This document shows positions 9,922-18,624 of a stretch of 64,000 bases of DNA, piece by piece (within the stretch, counting starts at the first letter, position 1; each line of letters opens with the position of its first letter). The DNA comes from Pseudomonadota bacterium. GTDB lineage: Bacteria > Myxococcota_A > Polyangia > Polyangiales > Polyangiaceae. The position numbers and the translations under genes were made by a program. The DNA lies in assembly GCA_023423895.1 (NCBI GenBank), contig JAFAER010000106.1, positions 1 to 64,000 on the forward strand. Direction: 5' to 3'. The notes under the pieces are model-generated. The model was not told the DNA's origin and ran no database searches. It was given only the letters and a program-made list of their open reading frames with translations.

Positions 9922-9975
9922 TCACCAAGACGCTGACGCATCGGCGCCGGCATCGCAAGGGGGGAAAGGCACGGG
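9922..9975. promoter_or_regulatory. Divergent intergenic region, bpt / deacetylase
   Basis: Only 54 bp separate the two divergent start codons, so both promoters must lie here or inside the neighbouring genes. The plus-strand side carries a purine-rich GGGGAAAGG about 7 bp before the ATG at 9976, a likely ribosome binding site. No clear -35/-10 pair was seen. Confidence 0.35.
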
Positions 9976-11166
9976 ATGACGGTGCCCGCAGCCTCGCGTA
10001 ACCTCGAGAGCTCGCCCCACGTGCTCGGGGCCAATGGAAAGCCCATGTACAAGGTGCTCTTCACGTCGGACTACGAGATCCACGGCAGCGGCATGGGATC
10101 CCCGAAGGATCTGGTGGTCGACCCCACCAAGCGCATGCTCGATCAGCTCGACCGTTACGGCGCGAAGCTCACGATCATGGCCGACGTCGGCGAGATCCTG
10201 AAGTTCAAGGAGTACGCGGAGCGGACGGGCAGAGATCGCTTCCACTGGGGCTCCATCGCGCGCCAGATGCAGCGTGCCGTGAGGACGGGGCACGACGTCC
10301 AGCTCCACATCCACTCGTCGTACTTCAACGCGACGTGGGACGAGGCCGGTGGCTACTGGAAGCAGGACTACGCGGAGTACGACCTCGCGAGCCTGCCTTA
10401 CGATCGCGTCCGCGACATGATCCGGCAAGGCAAGCGCCTACTCGAGGAGACATGCCGCGTCGCGCGGGCCGACTACGAGTGTTTTGCGTTCCGTGCGGCG
10501 AACTGGTCGATGCAGCCGTCGCCGAACATCGTCCGGGCCCTCGTCGAAGAGGGCTTCCGGATCGACACGTCCGTCTGGAAGTACGGCGTCTACGACGACC
10601 TCGTGAAGTTCGACTACCGGGCGGCGTACAGTGACCTCGTCCCGTGGCCGGTCGATCCGAGCGACGTGTGCCGTCGCGACCCTTCCGGGCGCCTGTTCGA
10701 GTTCCCGATCTACACGGAGCAGCAGCCCCTCTGGGTCTTCCTCACCGCGAACCGCGTGTACCGCGTGATCGCGCAGCGCCTGAACCCGTTGCCCAATCCG
10801 GATGCCGTCGCCGACCGCGCGGAGGGCGTGGCGAATGCCGCCCGCACGGGCGGCCCGCGCTCGCTGGCCGACAAGGTCCTCGGCAAGGCGAAGGCGCTCG
10901 TGCGCCAGCATCCCTGGAAGGTCGATTTCAACCAGTGCACGGGCAAGCAGCTCGTCGACGCGCTCGAGCGGGTCGAGGCGCGCTACGGGCACCCGGAAGC
11001 GCCACTGCCCTTCGTTCTCATCGGTCACTCGAAGACGTTCACGGCTCACAACGAACGGAGCCTTCGTCCGTTCCTCGAGTTCGTCGCGGCGCACCCGGAT
11101 CGGTTCTCGTTCGGGACGTTCGCGGATTTCGACGCCGAGCGCTACCGCGCGCCGGTGGCGGCGTAG
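9976..11166 (+). CDS. NodB-like polysaccharide deacetylase family protein
   Basis: A 396-residue protein without signal peptide. Near the N-terminus it has TSDYEIHG (D32, E34, H36), followed by DVQLHIHSSYF (H111, H113) and FRAANWSMQPSPNIV; this order, an acidic motif 1, an H-x-H motif 2 and an R-A-x-x-W motif 3, fits the metal-dependent NodB fold found in oligosaccharide deacetylases. The H-x-H spacing and an insertion of roughly 80 residues (about 255-330) before the last strands differ from classical peptidoglycan deacetylases, so the substrate may be a lipid- or nucleotide-linked sugar, or the protein may be an uncharacterised branch. No glycan biosynthesis gene is adjacent. Confidence 0.7.
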   Translation: MTVPAASRNLESSPHVLGANGKPMYKVLFTSDYEIHGSGMGSPKDLVVDPTKRMLDQLDRYGAKLTIMADVGEILKFKEYAERTGRDRFHWGSIARQMQRAVRTGHDVQLHIHSSYFNATWDEAGGYWKQDYAEYDLASLPYDRVRDMIRQGKRLLEETCRVARADYECFAFRAANWSMQPSPNIVRALVEEGFRIDTSVWKYGVYDDLVKFDYRAAYSDLVPWPVDPSDVCRRDPSGRLFEFPIYTEQQPLWVFLTANRVYRVIAQRLNPLPNPDAVADRAEGVANAARTGGPRSLADKVLGKAKALVRQHPWKVDFNQCTGKQLVDALERVEARYGHPEAPLPFVLIGHSKTFTAHNERSLRPFLEFVAAHPDRFSFGTFADFDAERYRAPVAA

Positions 11167-11193
11167 CGCCTCGCGTTCGTTCGAGAACGTTCG

Positions 11194-12045
11194 TCAGACG
11201 TCGATTCGATCTCGGCCCGTGTAGACGGTCATCGCTCCGTTACGGACGAAGCCGAGGAGCGTCACGTTCGCGCGGCGCGCCAGATCGACCGCGAGGGACG
11301 ACGGCGCGGAGACGGACGCGACGACGGGGATCCCGGCAGAGAACGCCTTCTGGACGATCTCGAAGCTCGAGCGGCCGCTCACGACGAGGACGTGGTCGTG
11401 CCCGCGAGCAGGGAGGACGCCCAGCTCGCCGGCGAGGACGCGTGATCCGACGACCTTGTCGACCGCGTTGTGGCGTCCGACGTCCTCGAACGTCGCGACG
11501 TGCGTCCCGTCGAAGGTGACGAGCGACGCCGCATGACAGCCACCGGTGCGTGCGAAGAGTGGCTGCCGCTCGCGCAGCCTGTCGACGGCCGCCGACAGCA
11601 CCGCCGTCGTGACGCGACCCGCCCCGGCGGGCAGGGGAGAGATGCGCGCGAGCAGGTCGTCGATCGACTGCCTTCCGCACACGCCGCACGCGCTCGTGAC
11701 GAGAGTGCCGCGGCGCGCGAGCATGCCGGTCTCCGCGTCGATCGGCGGCTTCACGCCTGGTGCGAGCGTTACGTCGATCGTGTTCTCGCGTCCTTCGTCG
11801 GTCGTACGGCCGCAGTGGACGACGCTCGCCACGTCCCTCGAGCTCGTGATGATGCCTTCAGCGAGCAGGAAGCCGAGCACGAGCTCCCGGTCGTTGCCCG
11901 GCGTCCGCATCGTGATCGCGAGCGTCTCGCCGGAGATCCGGATCTCGAGCGGCTCCTCGACGGCGACCTCGTCCGCGCGCGCCTCCACGACGCCGCCCGC
12001 GAGGCGTTCGACGTTCGCTGCGCGGATGTTCCGGCGGCTCGACAT
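11194..12045 (-). CDS. fdhD: FdhD, sulfurtransferase for formate dehydrogenase molybdenum cofactor
   Basis: A 283-residue protein that carries sulfur from the cysteine desulfurase to Mo-bisMGD for insertion into formate dehydrogenase. The hallmark C-x-x-C motif (SACGVCGRQ, C120 and C123) is present, as are EEPLEIR, the ELVLGFLLAEGII segment, GGCHAASL and FEDVGRHNAVDKV, all typical of FdhD. The frame is open far upstream, but ATG 12045 gives the usual family length; a GTG six codons earlier is also possible. Its client is probably the FdhF-type oxidoreductase encoded 2 kb away on the same strand. Confidence 0.94.
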   Translation of the reverse strand: MSSRRNIRAANVERLAGGVVEARADEVAVEEPLEIRISGETLAITMRTPGNDRELVLGFLLAEGIITSSRDVASVVHCGRTTDEGRENTIDVTLAPGVKPPIDAETGMLARRGTLVTSACGVCGRQSIDDLLARISPLPAGAGRVTTAVLSAAVDRLRERQPLFARTGGCHAASLVTFDGTHVATFEDVGRHNAVDKVVGSRVLAGELGVLPARGHDHVLVVSGRSSFEIVQKAFSAGIPVVASVSAPSSLAVDLARRANVTLLGFVRNGAMTVYTGRDRIDV

Positions 12046-12190
12046 GGGGGGAGTATCGCGCACGATCGGGTGGGACGCGATCGGGACGAGGGGCGAGGGC
12101 GAGGAAGGGGCGCGCCCGCGCACGAGCGCCCAGACTGGCGCGCCCGGAGCGGTTGCGCTCGAGGTCGAGGTACGCGATCGTCGAGGGTAG

Positions 12191-13981
12191 ATGTCATCCG
12201 CAGCGCGATTCGGCTCGAGGGCACTGACGCTAGGCTCGCTCGTCATCCTGCTGCTCGCGAATGCATGCAGCAGCTCGTCGGAAGACCAGGCGGGCGGGGG
12301 GACGGCGCCGGGGGATGCGGATGGTAGCGTCTCGACGGGGCCGGGAGGCGACCCGACGTGCGGTGCGGCGGCCGGGACCACGTGCGACATCGGCGCGCCG
12401 TGCGCGGGCGACGACGACTGCGCTGGCCTCTGCACGAACGGCGCGTGTGCTGCGCCCTCGCATGAAGACGGCAAGAAGAACCTCGACGAGACGGACGTCG
12501 ATTGCGGTGGCGCGAGCGCGCCGGCCTGCGCGCCCGGGCGTTCGTGCGCTGGCGACGACGACTGTACTGGGCTCTGCACGACCGGCGCGTGCGCGGAGCC
12601 CTCGCACGACGACGGCAAGAAGAACCTCGACGAGACGGACGTCGATTGCGGCGGTGCCGCCGCGCCGAAGTGTCTGGTCCAGAAGGCGTGCGGCACGAAC
12701 GACGACTGCAATCTCGGCTATTGCGCCTCTGGAGCGTGTGCTGCGCCCCTCATCGACGATGGCATCAAGAACGGCACCGAGACCGACGTGGACTGCGGAG
12801 GCGCCGAGCAGCAAGAAGGCGCGCTCGTGGTCTCACCGCCACGCTGCGATCTCACGAAGACCTGCGCCGTCGACGCCGACTGCGAGAGCGGCGTCTGCTC
12901 CGACCTCAAGAAGTGCATCGAGGCACCGAGCTGCCGGCGCCTCCGTGGCGGTGCGACGTGCGGTTCGGGCGAGACGGGCGCTGCGGGCGCGATGCACGAG
13001 AGCTGCTGCAAGACGTTGCCCGTCGCCGGCATGACCATGAACCACGGCGGGGTGGCCAAGCAGGTCTACGTCGACAAGTACGAGATCACGGCCGGACGGA
13101 TCCGCGCGTGGGTCGACGCGATCAAGGCCGCGAACGGCGGCGTCCCGAACATCCGCGCTTGGGTGCTCGCGCGCATCGCGACGGACACGCTCGTGTCGAC
13201 GCAGCTCAGCGGCAAAACGCAGTACCTGCCGACGAAGAACGACGGCGAATCGTTTGCCTTTCCCGGGAACCCCGCCGGCACGAACGTCAACATCGACATC
13301 GGCCTATTGAACCAGCTCGGCCCGACCTCGTTCTATCGTGGCGTCGCCGCTGCGGCCATCAGCGCGACGAGCGGCTGCGGGATGTACACGGGCTCGTACG
13401 GCCATCGCACGTACTGGTTCGACGCTGCGGAGCGTACGTACTTCGGCGAGATCGATCGGCCGCACACGACGAAGGACCTCCTCGACGAGAAGGCGATGAA
13501 CTGCCTCACGCCCGTGATGTACGCCGCCTTCTGTGCGTGGGACGGCGGGTATCTCGCGACGCGCGAGGCGCTCCAAGCCGCGTACGGGCCGGCAGCTTGG
13601 CCGTGGGGCGCGACCCCGATACCGGCGGACGATCCGCTGAAGCGCTCGAACTTCAACGCCGGCGTCGGAAGCTTCTCGCCCGCAAACCCGCCGCGCTACG
13701 TCTTTCCGGCCGTCAACTACGGCACCTTCGCGCAGGACTTCACGCCCGTCATCGCCGCGCCGGGACGCTTCCCGGGCGACGTGAGCACCGTCCGCCCCGC
13801 GGCCGACTCGTGGATGGACCTCGGCGGCAACATGATCGAGGTCGTCGCGAACGGCGCGAACTTCGCCGGCTACGCCGGAGCGTCGTGGGAAGGTCACTCG
13901 TACGGACGCGCGATGGGGAGCAACGTCGTCGCGTACGACAAGTACGGCAAGACGGGCGCTCGCTGCATGCGCCTTCGTTGA
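12191..13981 (+). CDS. Lipoprotein with three Cys-rich repeats and a degenerate formylglycine-enzyme-like domain
   Basis: A 596-residue exported protein: signal peptide with lipobox LLLANAC, an acidic Gly/Ser-rich linker, three 48-residue Cys-rich repeats each with DDDC, LC or YC, GAC and ETDVDCGG elements (about residues 73-213), a further Cys-rich segment, then a roughly 330-residue C-terminal domain. That domain has VYVDKYEITAGRIRAWV, MNCLTPVMYAAFCAWDGGYL and WMDLGGNMIEVV, the pattern of sulfatase-modifying-factor/FGE-like domains, but not the paired Cys of true formylglycine-generating enzymes. A cell-surface binding or structural role is more likely than catalysis. It sits between fdhD and fdhF on the opposite strand and seems unrelated to them. 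Confidence 0.82.
   Translation: MSSAARFGSRALTLGSLVILLLANACSSSSEDQAGGGTAPGDADGSVSTGPGGDPTCGAAAGTTCDIGAPCAGDDDCAGLCTNGACAAPSHEDGKKNLDETDVDCGGASAPACAPGRSCAGDDDCTGLCTTGACAEPSHDDGKKNLDETDVDCGGAAAPKCLVQKACGTNDDCNLGYCASGACAAPLIDDGIKNGTETDVDCGGAEQQEGALVVSPPRCDLTKTCAVDADCESGVCSDLKKCIEAPSCRRLRGGATCGSGETGAAGAMHESCCKTLPVAGMTMNHGGVAKQVYVDKYEITAGRIRAWVDAIKAANGGVPNIRAWVLARIATDTLVSTQLSGKTQYLPTKNDGESFAFPGNPAGTNVNIDIGLLNQLGPTSFYRGVAAAAISATSGCGMYTGSYGHRTYWFDAAERTYFGEIDRPHTTKDLLDEKAMNCLTPVMYAAFCAWDGGYLATREALQAAYGPAAWPWGATPIPADDPLKRSNFNAGVGSFSPANPPRYVFPAVNYGTFAQDFTPVIAAPGRFPGDVSTVRPAADSWMDLGGNMIEVVANGANFAGYAGASWEGHSYGRAMGSNVVAYDKYGKTGARCMRLR
12398..12829 (+). repeat. Three tandem 144-bp repeats inside the lipoprotein gene
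   Basis: Equivalent elements recur at exactly 144 bp spacing: GGCGACGACGACTG at 12407 and 12551, and GACGGCAAGAAG at 12467 and 12611, with a degenerate third copy at 12755. Copies 1 and 2 share a block of about 40 identical bases. Each unit encodes one 48-residue Cys-rich repeat, which points to recent duplication or to gene conversion. Confidence 0.85.
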
Positions 13982-14015
13982 CGCGTTCGCGTCGTCTCGC
14001 CGGGTTGCGCCGACC

Positions 14016-16313
14016 TCAGGACGCGCAGCGCTCGACCGTGACGACGATCGACTTGGAAGCCGGGGTGTTACTGACCTCTGCGACGCTGTCGAGCGGGACG
14101 AGCACGTTGGCCTCGGGGAAATACGCGCCCGCGCAGCCGCGCGGGATGGCGTATGGCACGACCATGAAGCGCGCTGCGGTGCGTTCTCCATCGGGCGCGT
14201 GGCTCGTGATGTCGACGAGGTCGCCCTGCACGAGGCCTCGCTCCGCGAGATCGGTGGCGTTCATGAAGATGACGCGCCGGCCGTTCTTGATGCCGCGGTA
14301 GCGATCGTCGAGGCCGTACACCGTCGTGTTGTACTGGTCGTGGCTCCGCATCGTCATGAGGAGCAGGCGGCCCGGGCCGAGGTCGTGCTTCGGGAGCGGG
14401 TGTACCGTGAAGCGCGCCTTGCCGGTGGCCGTCCGGAACACGCGCTCGCGCACGGGATTGCCGAGGTAGAAGCCGCCGGGCTCGCGGACGCGGGCATTGA
14501 AGTCGGCGAAGCCGGGGACGACCCGCGCGATCGCGTCGCGGATCCGATCGTAGTTCGATGCGAGGCCCGTCCAGTCGATGCCGGAAGCCTCGCCGAGCGC
14601 TGCCTGGGCGACACCAGCAACGATCGAGACCTCGCTCCGGAGCTCTTGCGAAGCGGGAGCGAGCCGCCCGCGCGACATGCTGACGACGCTCATCGAGTTC
14701 TCGACCGTGACGAACTGCTCGCCGCTCGGCTGCGTATCGACCTCGGAGCGTGCGAGGCACGGGAGGACGAGCGACGTGCGGCCGGTGACGAGGTGCCCGC
14801 GATTGAGCTTCGTCGAGACGTTCACGGTGAGCCGCGTGCGTCGGAGCGCGTCGGCGGTGCGCTCCGTGTCGGGGGTGGCCGAGAGGAAGTTCCCGCCCAG
14901 TCCGAAGAAGACCTTCACTTCGCCGTCGAGCATCCCGCGGATCGTGTCGACGGTGTCGCGTCCGTGAGCCCGAGGCGGCTCGAAGCCGAACTCGGCGCCG
15001 AGTCGATCGAGGAACGCGTCGGGCGCCTTCTCCCAGATGCCCATCGTGCGGTCGCCCTGCACGTTGCTGTGGCCACGGACGGGACACGCACCCGCGCCTG
15101 GCTTTCCGACATTCCCGCGGAGCAGGAGGAAGTTGACGATCTCCTGGACGTTGGCGACGCCGTTCTTGTGCTGCGTGATGCCCATCGCCCAGCACACGAT
15201 CGTGCGCTTCGCCTCCCACGCGGTGCGTGCCGCGCGCTCGATCTCGGCGCGCCCGACGCCGCTCTCGCGGACGATGTCGTCCCAGCTCACGTCCTCGAGA
15301 GCGCGGATGAACGATTCGAAGCCGTCCGTGTGCTCCTCGATGAAGGCGCGGTCGAGCACGGTGCCGGGAGCTTCGGCTTCGCGCTCGAGCATCGCCTTCA
15401 TGATCCCCTTGAAGACCGCGACATCGCCGTTGACCTTCACCTGCAGGTGCAGGCTGCCGATCTCGGTGGAGCCGCCCAGCACGTCGACGGGATCTTGCGG
15501 ATGTGCGAAGCGCACCGAGCCCGCCTCGACGAGCGGGTTCACCACCACGATCGCGCAGCCGCGCCGGCGCGCATCGCGGAGCGTCGTCAGCATGCGCGGG
15601 TGGTTCGTGCCCGGGTTCTGCCCGACGAGGAAGATCGCGTCGGCCTCTTCGAAGTCCTCGAGCGTGACCGTCCCCTTGCCGACGCCGAGCGTCGCCAGCA
15701 TGCCCGCGCCGCTCGACTCGTGGCACATGTTGGAGCAGTCCGGCAGGTTGTTGGTGCCGAAGCGCCGGACGAAGAGCTGGTAGAGGAACGCCGCCTCGTT
15801 GCTCGTGCGCCCCGACGTGTAGAAGGCGGCCTCGTTGGGCGACTCGAGCGCACGTAGCTCCCGCGCGACGAGCGCGAACGCTTCGTCCCAGGCAATGGGC
15901 TCGTAGTGCGTCGCGCCGGGACGGAGCACCATCGGGTGGGTCAGCCGCCCCTGCTCGTTGAGCCAGTAGTCGGACTGCTTGGCCAGCGCTTCGACACTCC
16001 ACTCGGCGAAGAAGGCGGGCGTGACGCGCTTCGTCGTGGCCTCGGACGCCACCGCCTTCGCGCCGTTCTCGCAGAACTCGAACGAGGACCGATGCTCGTG
16101 CGGCTCCGGCCAGGCACAACCGGGGCAGTCGAAGCCACTCACCTGGTTCGTGAGAAGCAGCGTGCGGGCGCCGCGCGCCAGGCCGAGGTGGTGCTTCACC
16201 TGGAGCGTCGCCTGGAAAACGGCCCCGGCGCCGCCAGCCACTTCGGCGGGCTCGTGGACCTCCGGCGGCTGAGCTTCGAGCGGCGGTTGAGCTCCGGTGG
16301 GCGCGCGCAACAT
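14016..16313 (-). CDS. FdhF/YdeP family molybdopterin oxidoreductase (formate dehydrogenase-like)
   Basis: A 765-residue cytoplasmic enzyme of the DMSO reductase superfamily. It has the YdeP-type N-terminal DCPGCAWP motif (C63, C66), NLPDCSNMCHESSGAG near the active-site region, IVVVNPLVEAGS and NPGTNHPRM in the cofactor-binding domains, and a C-terminal molydopterin-binding beta-barrel domain with MRSHDQYNTTVYG and RGCAGAYFPEANVLVP. The length matches E. coli YdeP (about 760). The start at 16313 is chosen over an upstream frame extension because MLRAPTG is close to where homologues begin. Substrate is unproven; some relatives are linked to acid resistance rather than formate oxidation. fdhD and mobA nearby support bis-MGD loading. 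Confidence 0.9.
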   Translation of the reverse strand: MLRAPTGAQPPLEAQPPEVHEPAEVAGGAGAVFQATLQVKHHLGLARGARTLLLTNQVSGFDCPGCAWPEPHEHRSSFEFCENGAKAVASEATTKRVTPAFFAEWSVEALAKQSDYWLNEQGRLTHPMVLRPGATHYEPIAWDEAFALVARELRALESPNEAAFYTSGRTSNEAAFLYQLFVRRFGTNNLPDCSNMCHESSGAGMLATLGVGKGTVTLEDFEEADAIFLVGQNPGTNHPRMLTTLRDARRRGCAIVVVNPLVEAGSVRFAHPQDPVDVLGGSTEIGSLHLQVKVNGDVAVFKGIMKAMLEREAEAPGTVLDRAFIEEHTDGFESFIRALEDVSWDDIVRESGVGRAEIERAARTAWEAKRTIVCWAMGITQHKNGVANVQEIVNFLLLRGNVGKPGAGACPVRGHSNVQGDRTMGIWEKAPDAFLDRLGAEFGFEPPRAHGRDTVDTIRGMLDGEVKVFFGLGGNFLSATPDTERTADALRRTRLTVNVSTKLNRGHLVTGRTSLVLPCLARSEVDTQPSGEQFVTVENSMSVVSMSRGRLAPASQELRSEVSIVAGVAQAALGEASGIDWTGLASNYDRIRDAIARVVPGFADFNARVREPGGFYLGNPVRERVFRTATGKARFTVHPLPKHDLGPGRLLLMTMRSHDQYNTTVYGLDDRYRGIKNGRRVIFMNATDLAERGLVQGDLVDITSHAPDGERTAARFMVVPYAIPRGCAGAYFPEANVLVPLDSVAEVSNTPASKSIVVTVERCAS

Positions 16314-16421
16314 GCGTGCAAGGTAGCACCGTCCCGCGCTGGATCGCGGTGCGTGCATGCGACGATCGTCGTAGCATTCGCTCCGGCTCGATCGCCTGCT
16401 ATCCCAGACCGAAGGTGCATC
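16314..16421. promoter_or_regulatory. Divergent intergenic region, molybdo-oxidoreductase / mobA
   Basis: These 108 bp separate the start of the oxidoreductase gene from mobA on the opposite strand, an arrangement that suggests coordinate control of enzyme and cofactor-loading genes. A GAAGG lies shortly before the GTG of mobA. No clear promoter hexamers were seen. Confidence 0.35.
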
Positions 16422-17042
16422 GTGCATCTACTCGTCGGCATCTTCGTGGGTGGCAGGGCGCGTCGCATGGGCGGAGCTCCCAAGGGCCTCCTCTTGACCC
16501 CAGAACCAGAAGGGGAGCGCGAGCGCGAGCCGATCGTCGTCCGTACGCGGCGGCTGTTCGAGGAGATCGGCGCGGAGTGCGTGCTCGTCGGAGCGCATCC
16601 GGCGTACGAACACCTCGGGCTCGAGACCATCGAGGACGACCCGTCGGCAGAAGGGCCGCTCGCCGGTCTACTCGCGCTTCTCGGCCGTCTCGCCATGGCT
16701 CCCGGCGAGGAGCGCTGGGCGATCGCGGTCGCGTGCGACATGCCGTTCATCGAGCGCGATCTCGTCCGCCGTCTCGTCGATGCGCCGCCGGCGCCCATCG
16801 TCGCCCCACGTCGTCGTGCGGAGGACCGCGATCGCGACGTCTGGGAGCCGCTCTTCGCCCGCTATGCCCCGGAGGTCGCCGACGTCGCGCGCGAATACGC
16901 GCGAAGGGGCGGCAGGAAGCTGCAGGCCCTCCTCGACCGGGCGGGAGCACGTCCGCTCGCGCTCGGGCCGGAGCACGAGGGCTCGCTGACGGACTGGGAT
17001 AGCTTGCCACTCGCTCCGCGTCGTGCGAGCAAAGGGACATGA
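16422..17042 (+). CDS. mobA: MobA-type molybdenum cofactor guanylyltransferase
   Basis: A 206-residue cytoplasmic enzyme that transfers GMP from GTP to molybdopterin to make the guanine dinucleotide form of the cofactor. The N-terminal nucleotide-binding signature is VGIFVGGRARRMGGAPKGLL, with the usual G-G-x-x-x-R-M-G and K; EDDPSAEGPLAGLLALL and AVACDMPFIERDLVRRL are the next conserved blocks, and SLTDWDS near the end resembles the family's C-terminal block. The GTG at 16422 fits the family start and is preceded by GAAGG. Divergent from the molybdo-oxidoreductase and translationally coupled to the next gene. Confidence 0.92.
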   Translation: MHLLVGIFVGGRARRMGGAPKGLLLTPEPEGEREREPIVVRTRRLFEEIGAECVLVGAHPAYEHLGLETIEDDPSAEGPLAGLLALLGRLAMAPGEERWAIAVACDMPFIERDLVRRLVDAPPAPIVAPRRRAEDRDRDVWEPLFARYAPEVADVAREYARRGGRKLQALLDRAGARPLALGPEHEGSLTDWDSLPLAPRRASKGT

Positions 17043-17410
17043 AGCTCCGGATCCGCGGGGACTCGATCAGGCTCCGGCTCACGCAGTCGGAGGTCAAGCA
17101 GCTCGCCGATGCGGGTCGTGTCGAGGAGTCGACGCACTTCGGACCCGACGAGCGATTCACCTACGCCATCGTCACGTCCGGCAACGCGCACGTCGAAGCG
17201 AAGCTGGAGGCGCGCACGATCGAGGTCTCCGTGCCGGCCGCCACCGCACGCGCGTGGGCGACGAGCGACTCCGTCGGCATCGAAGGCTCTCGTGACCTCG
17301 GAGACGGGAAGGCCCTGCGCATCCTCGTCGAGAAGGACTTCGCCTGCTTGACGGAGCGGCCGCACGAGGACGACGCGGACGCGTTTCCGAATCCTCACAC
17401 GTCCTGTTGA
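17039..17410 (+). CDS. Small conserved protein coupled to mobA (DUF7009-like)
   Basis: A 123-residue protein whose ATG overlaps the stop of mobA (ATGA), a sign of translational coupling. It starts MKLRIRGDSIRLRLTQSEV and is predicted beta-rich; this opening and length resemble a conserved family (DUF7009, recalled from memory) that is often found next to molybdenum-cofactor genes. It ends in an acidic tail with a C-terminal Cys (FPNPHTSC). A supporting role in molybdoenzyme maturation is suggested only by context. Confidence 0.7.
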   Translation: MKLRIRGDSIRLRLTQSEVKQLADAGRVEESTHFGPDERFTYAIVTSGNAHVEAKLEARTIEVSVPAATARAWATSDSVGIEGSRDLGDGKALRILVEKDFACLTERPHEDDADAFPNPHTSC

Positions 17411-17429
17411 GGCGGCGGCCCGCGTCGCG

Positions 17430-17864
17430 TCAGCTTCGGATCTTCTTGACGGCCGCGCCCACGTCGTTGCCCGACACGGCCGCGCCGCTCGCCTTCAGGT
17501 GCTTCATCGCGATGCCGGTCGCCTGACCGTCGTTCTTCGCCGCCTTGATCGCCTCGTGCGCCGGCGCGAGGTTCGCGACGATCTCGTCGACGGTGAGTTG
17601 CTTCGGGAGGAGCGCGGAGAGGACCTCGATCTCGCGCCGGAGCGTGCTCGCGCGCCCGTCGTCCGTCGTCAGACCGAGCGTCTCCTCGTTCGACTTGATC
17701 AACTTCCGCAGGGCCGCGACGGCCTCTTCTTCCGTCGCCGGCGCGCTCTTGCGGGCTTCGGCGGTCTGGATCTCGCCGAGCGCGAGGCGCAGGACATCGC
17801 GCGCGACGACATCTCCCGATTTCATCGCCCCAGTGATCTGCTTCTTGAGGTCGTCTACCAGCAC
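17430..17864 (-). CDS. YqeY/GatB-like domain protein
   Basis: A 144-residue protein of the YqeY family, an all-helical domain related to the C-terminal tRNA-binding part of GatB. Family features are the N-terminal DDLKKQITGAMKSGDVVARD, LRKLIKSNEETLGL, the ALLPKQLTVDEI segment, and the C-terminal LKASGAAVSGNDVGAAVKK. The GTG at 17864 is preferred over an in-frame GTG at 17900 because GGGAGG lies eight bases upstream of it. Physiological role is poorly defined; some members are fused or linked to tRNA amidation or to ribosome-related genes. Confidence 0.9.
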   Translation of the reverse strand: MLVDDLKKQITGAMKSGDVVARDVLRLALGEIQTAEARKSAPATEEEAVAALRKLIKSNEETLGLTTDDGRASTLRREIEVLSALLPKQLTVDEIVANLAPAHEAIKAAKNDGQATGIAMKHLKASGAAVSGNDVGAAVKKIRS

Positions 17865-17922
17865 GGCCGAAGCCTCCCACGTTCGAGCCGCTTCGGCCAC
17901 AACAGACCGCGGGGGCGCGGGA

Positions 17923-18252
17923 TCACGCGGCGCGATGGTCCGCTTGCTGGTCTACTTCCATGCCCGCTTCCATCTCGATCACGATGGGCCGGCTGACCGG
18001 CTCGTGCGCGCGGACGAACACGCTGCTTCGCAACGTCTCGGGGACGGGCTCGTCGTCGAGGTCCTCACCCGCGTGGTACATGGGGGGCTCTTCCTCCTCG
18101 GCGGGCGCAAGCTGTGTTTCGACTGCTCCGCGCGGCGCTAGGGGCGCGACGGCGGGGAGCGTCGGAGGCGCGGGCTCCACGAGGAGGCTGCTGCCCGAGA
18201 ACAGCTCGTCTCCTTGGGAGGAAAGCAGCACGATTCGGTTGGTCGTCGACAT
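17923..18252 (-). CDS. Hypothetical acidic protein, 109 residues
   Basis: The ATG at 18252 has a strong upstream GGAGAGG. The product opens MSTTNRIVLLSSQGDELF and then becomes Pro/Glu-rich and acidic (APAEEEEPPMYHAGEDLDDE), ending in a short hydrophobic segment (RPIVIEMEAGMEV). No membrane segment, signal peptide or known domain was recognised. It is 22 bp upstream of the farthest possible start of the YqeY-like gene on the same strand and may be cotranscribed with it. Confidence 0.55.
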   Translation of the reverse strand: MSTTNRIVLLSSQGDELFSGSSLLVEPAPPTLPAVAPLAPRGAVETQLAPAEEEEPPMYHAGEDLDDEPVPETLRSSVFVRAHEPVSRPIVIEMEAGMEVDQQADHRAA

Positions 18253-18624
18253 CGTCCGTCCTCTCCGTAACGACAACAAGAACCCCGCCCGCATTCCCCT
18301 GCGAGCGCCAGATGTTGCCTCTGGGCCTGCAGCAGGCATGCCACGAAGAGGCATCGCGCGACGTCCCGAAAAGTCCGTGTCGCGGCGCTGTTGTCGACGA
18401 GATCCCGTGCGAATCTTCACGCTCGCGTCTCCTCCGTTTCGACTGAGCCATGACCGCAGCGTCGCGGGGCCGACGGAGGTGTTGGTGAGCTGACACCGTG
18501 GCGTTCTTGAATGCCCACGAGCGCGCGACCAAGGCTCTTCAGCTGCGATCGTCGTCTCTTCCGTGAAGGCGAGTCTCAGGCGGAGCTCGGCTCCGAATGG
18601 CACACGTCGTGCGCGCCGCGAGGC
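18253..18624. other. Intergenic region upstream of two divergent genes
   Basis: About 370 bp between the acidic 109-residue protein and the site-2 protease. It must hold both divergent promoters. The frame of the protease is open back to 18511, but the extra 38 residues are Arg/Ser-rich and unlike the family, so they were treated as non-coding. No convincing hairpin or promoter pair was found. Confidence 0.4.

Noticed and set aside
12046..12711. Upstream extension of FdhD to 505 residues
   Set aside because: The extra part is antisense to the repeat lipoprotein gene and unlike FdhD; family length fits ATG 12045.
14016..16313. Selenocysteine in the FdhF-like enzyme
   Set aside because: No in-frame TGA is present in the frame; the active-site region carries Cys or other residues as in YdeP-type proteins.
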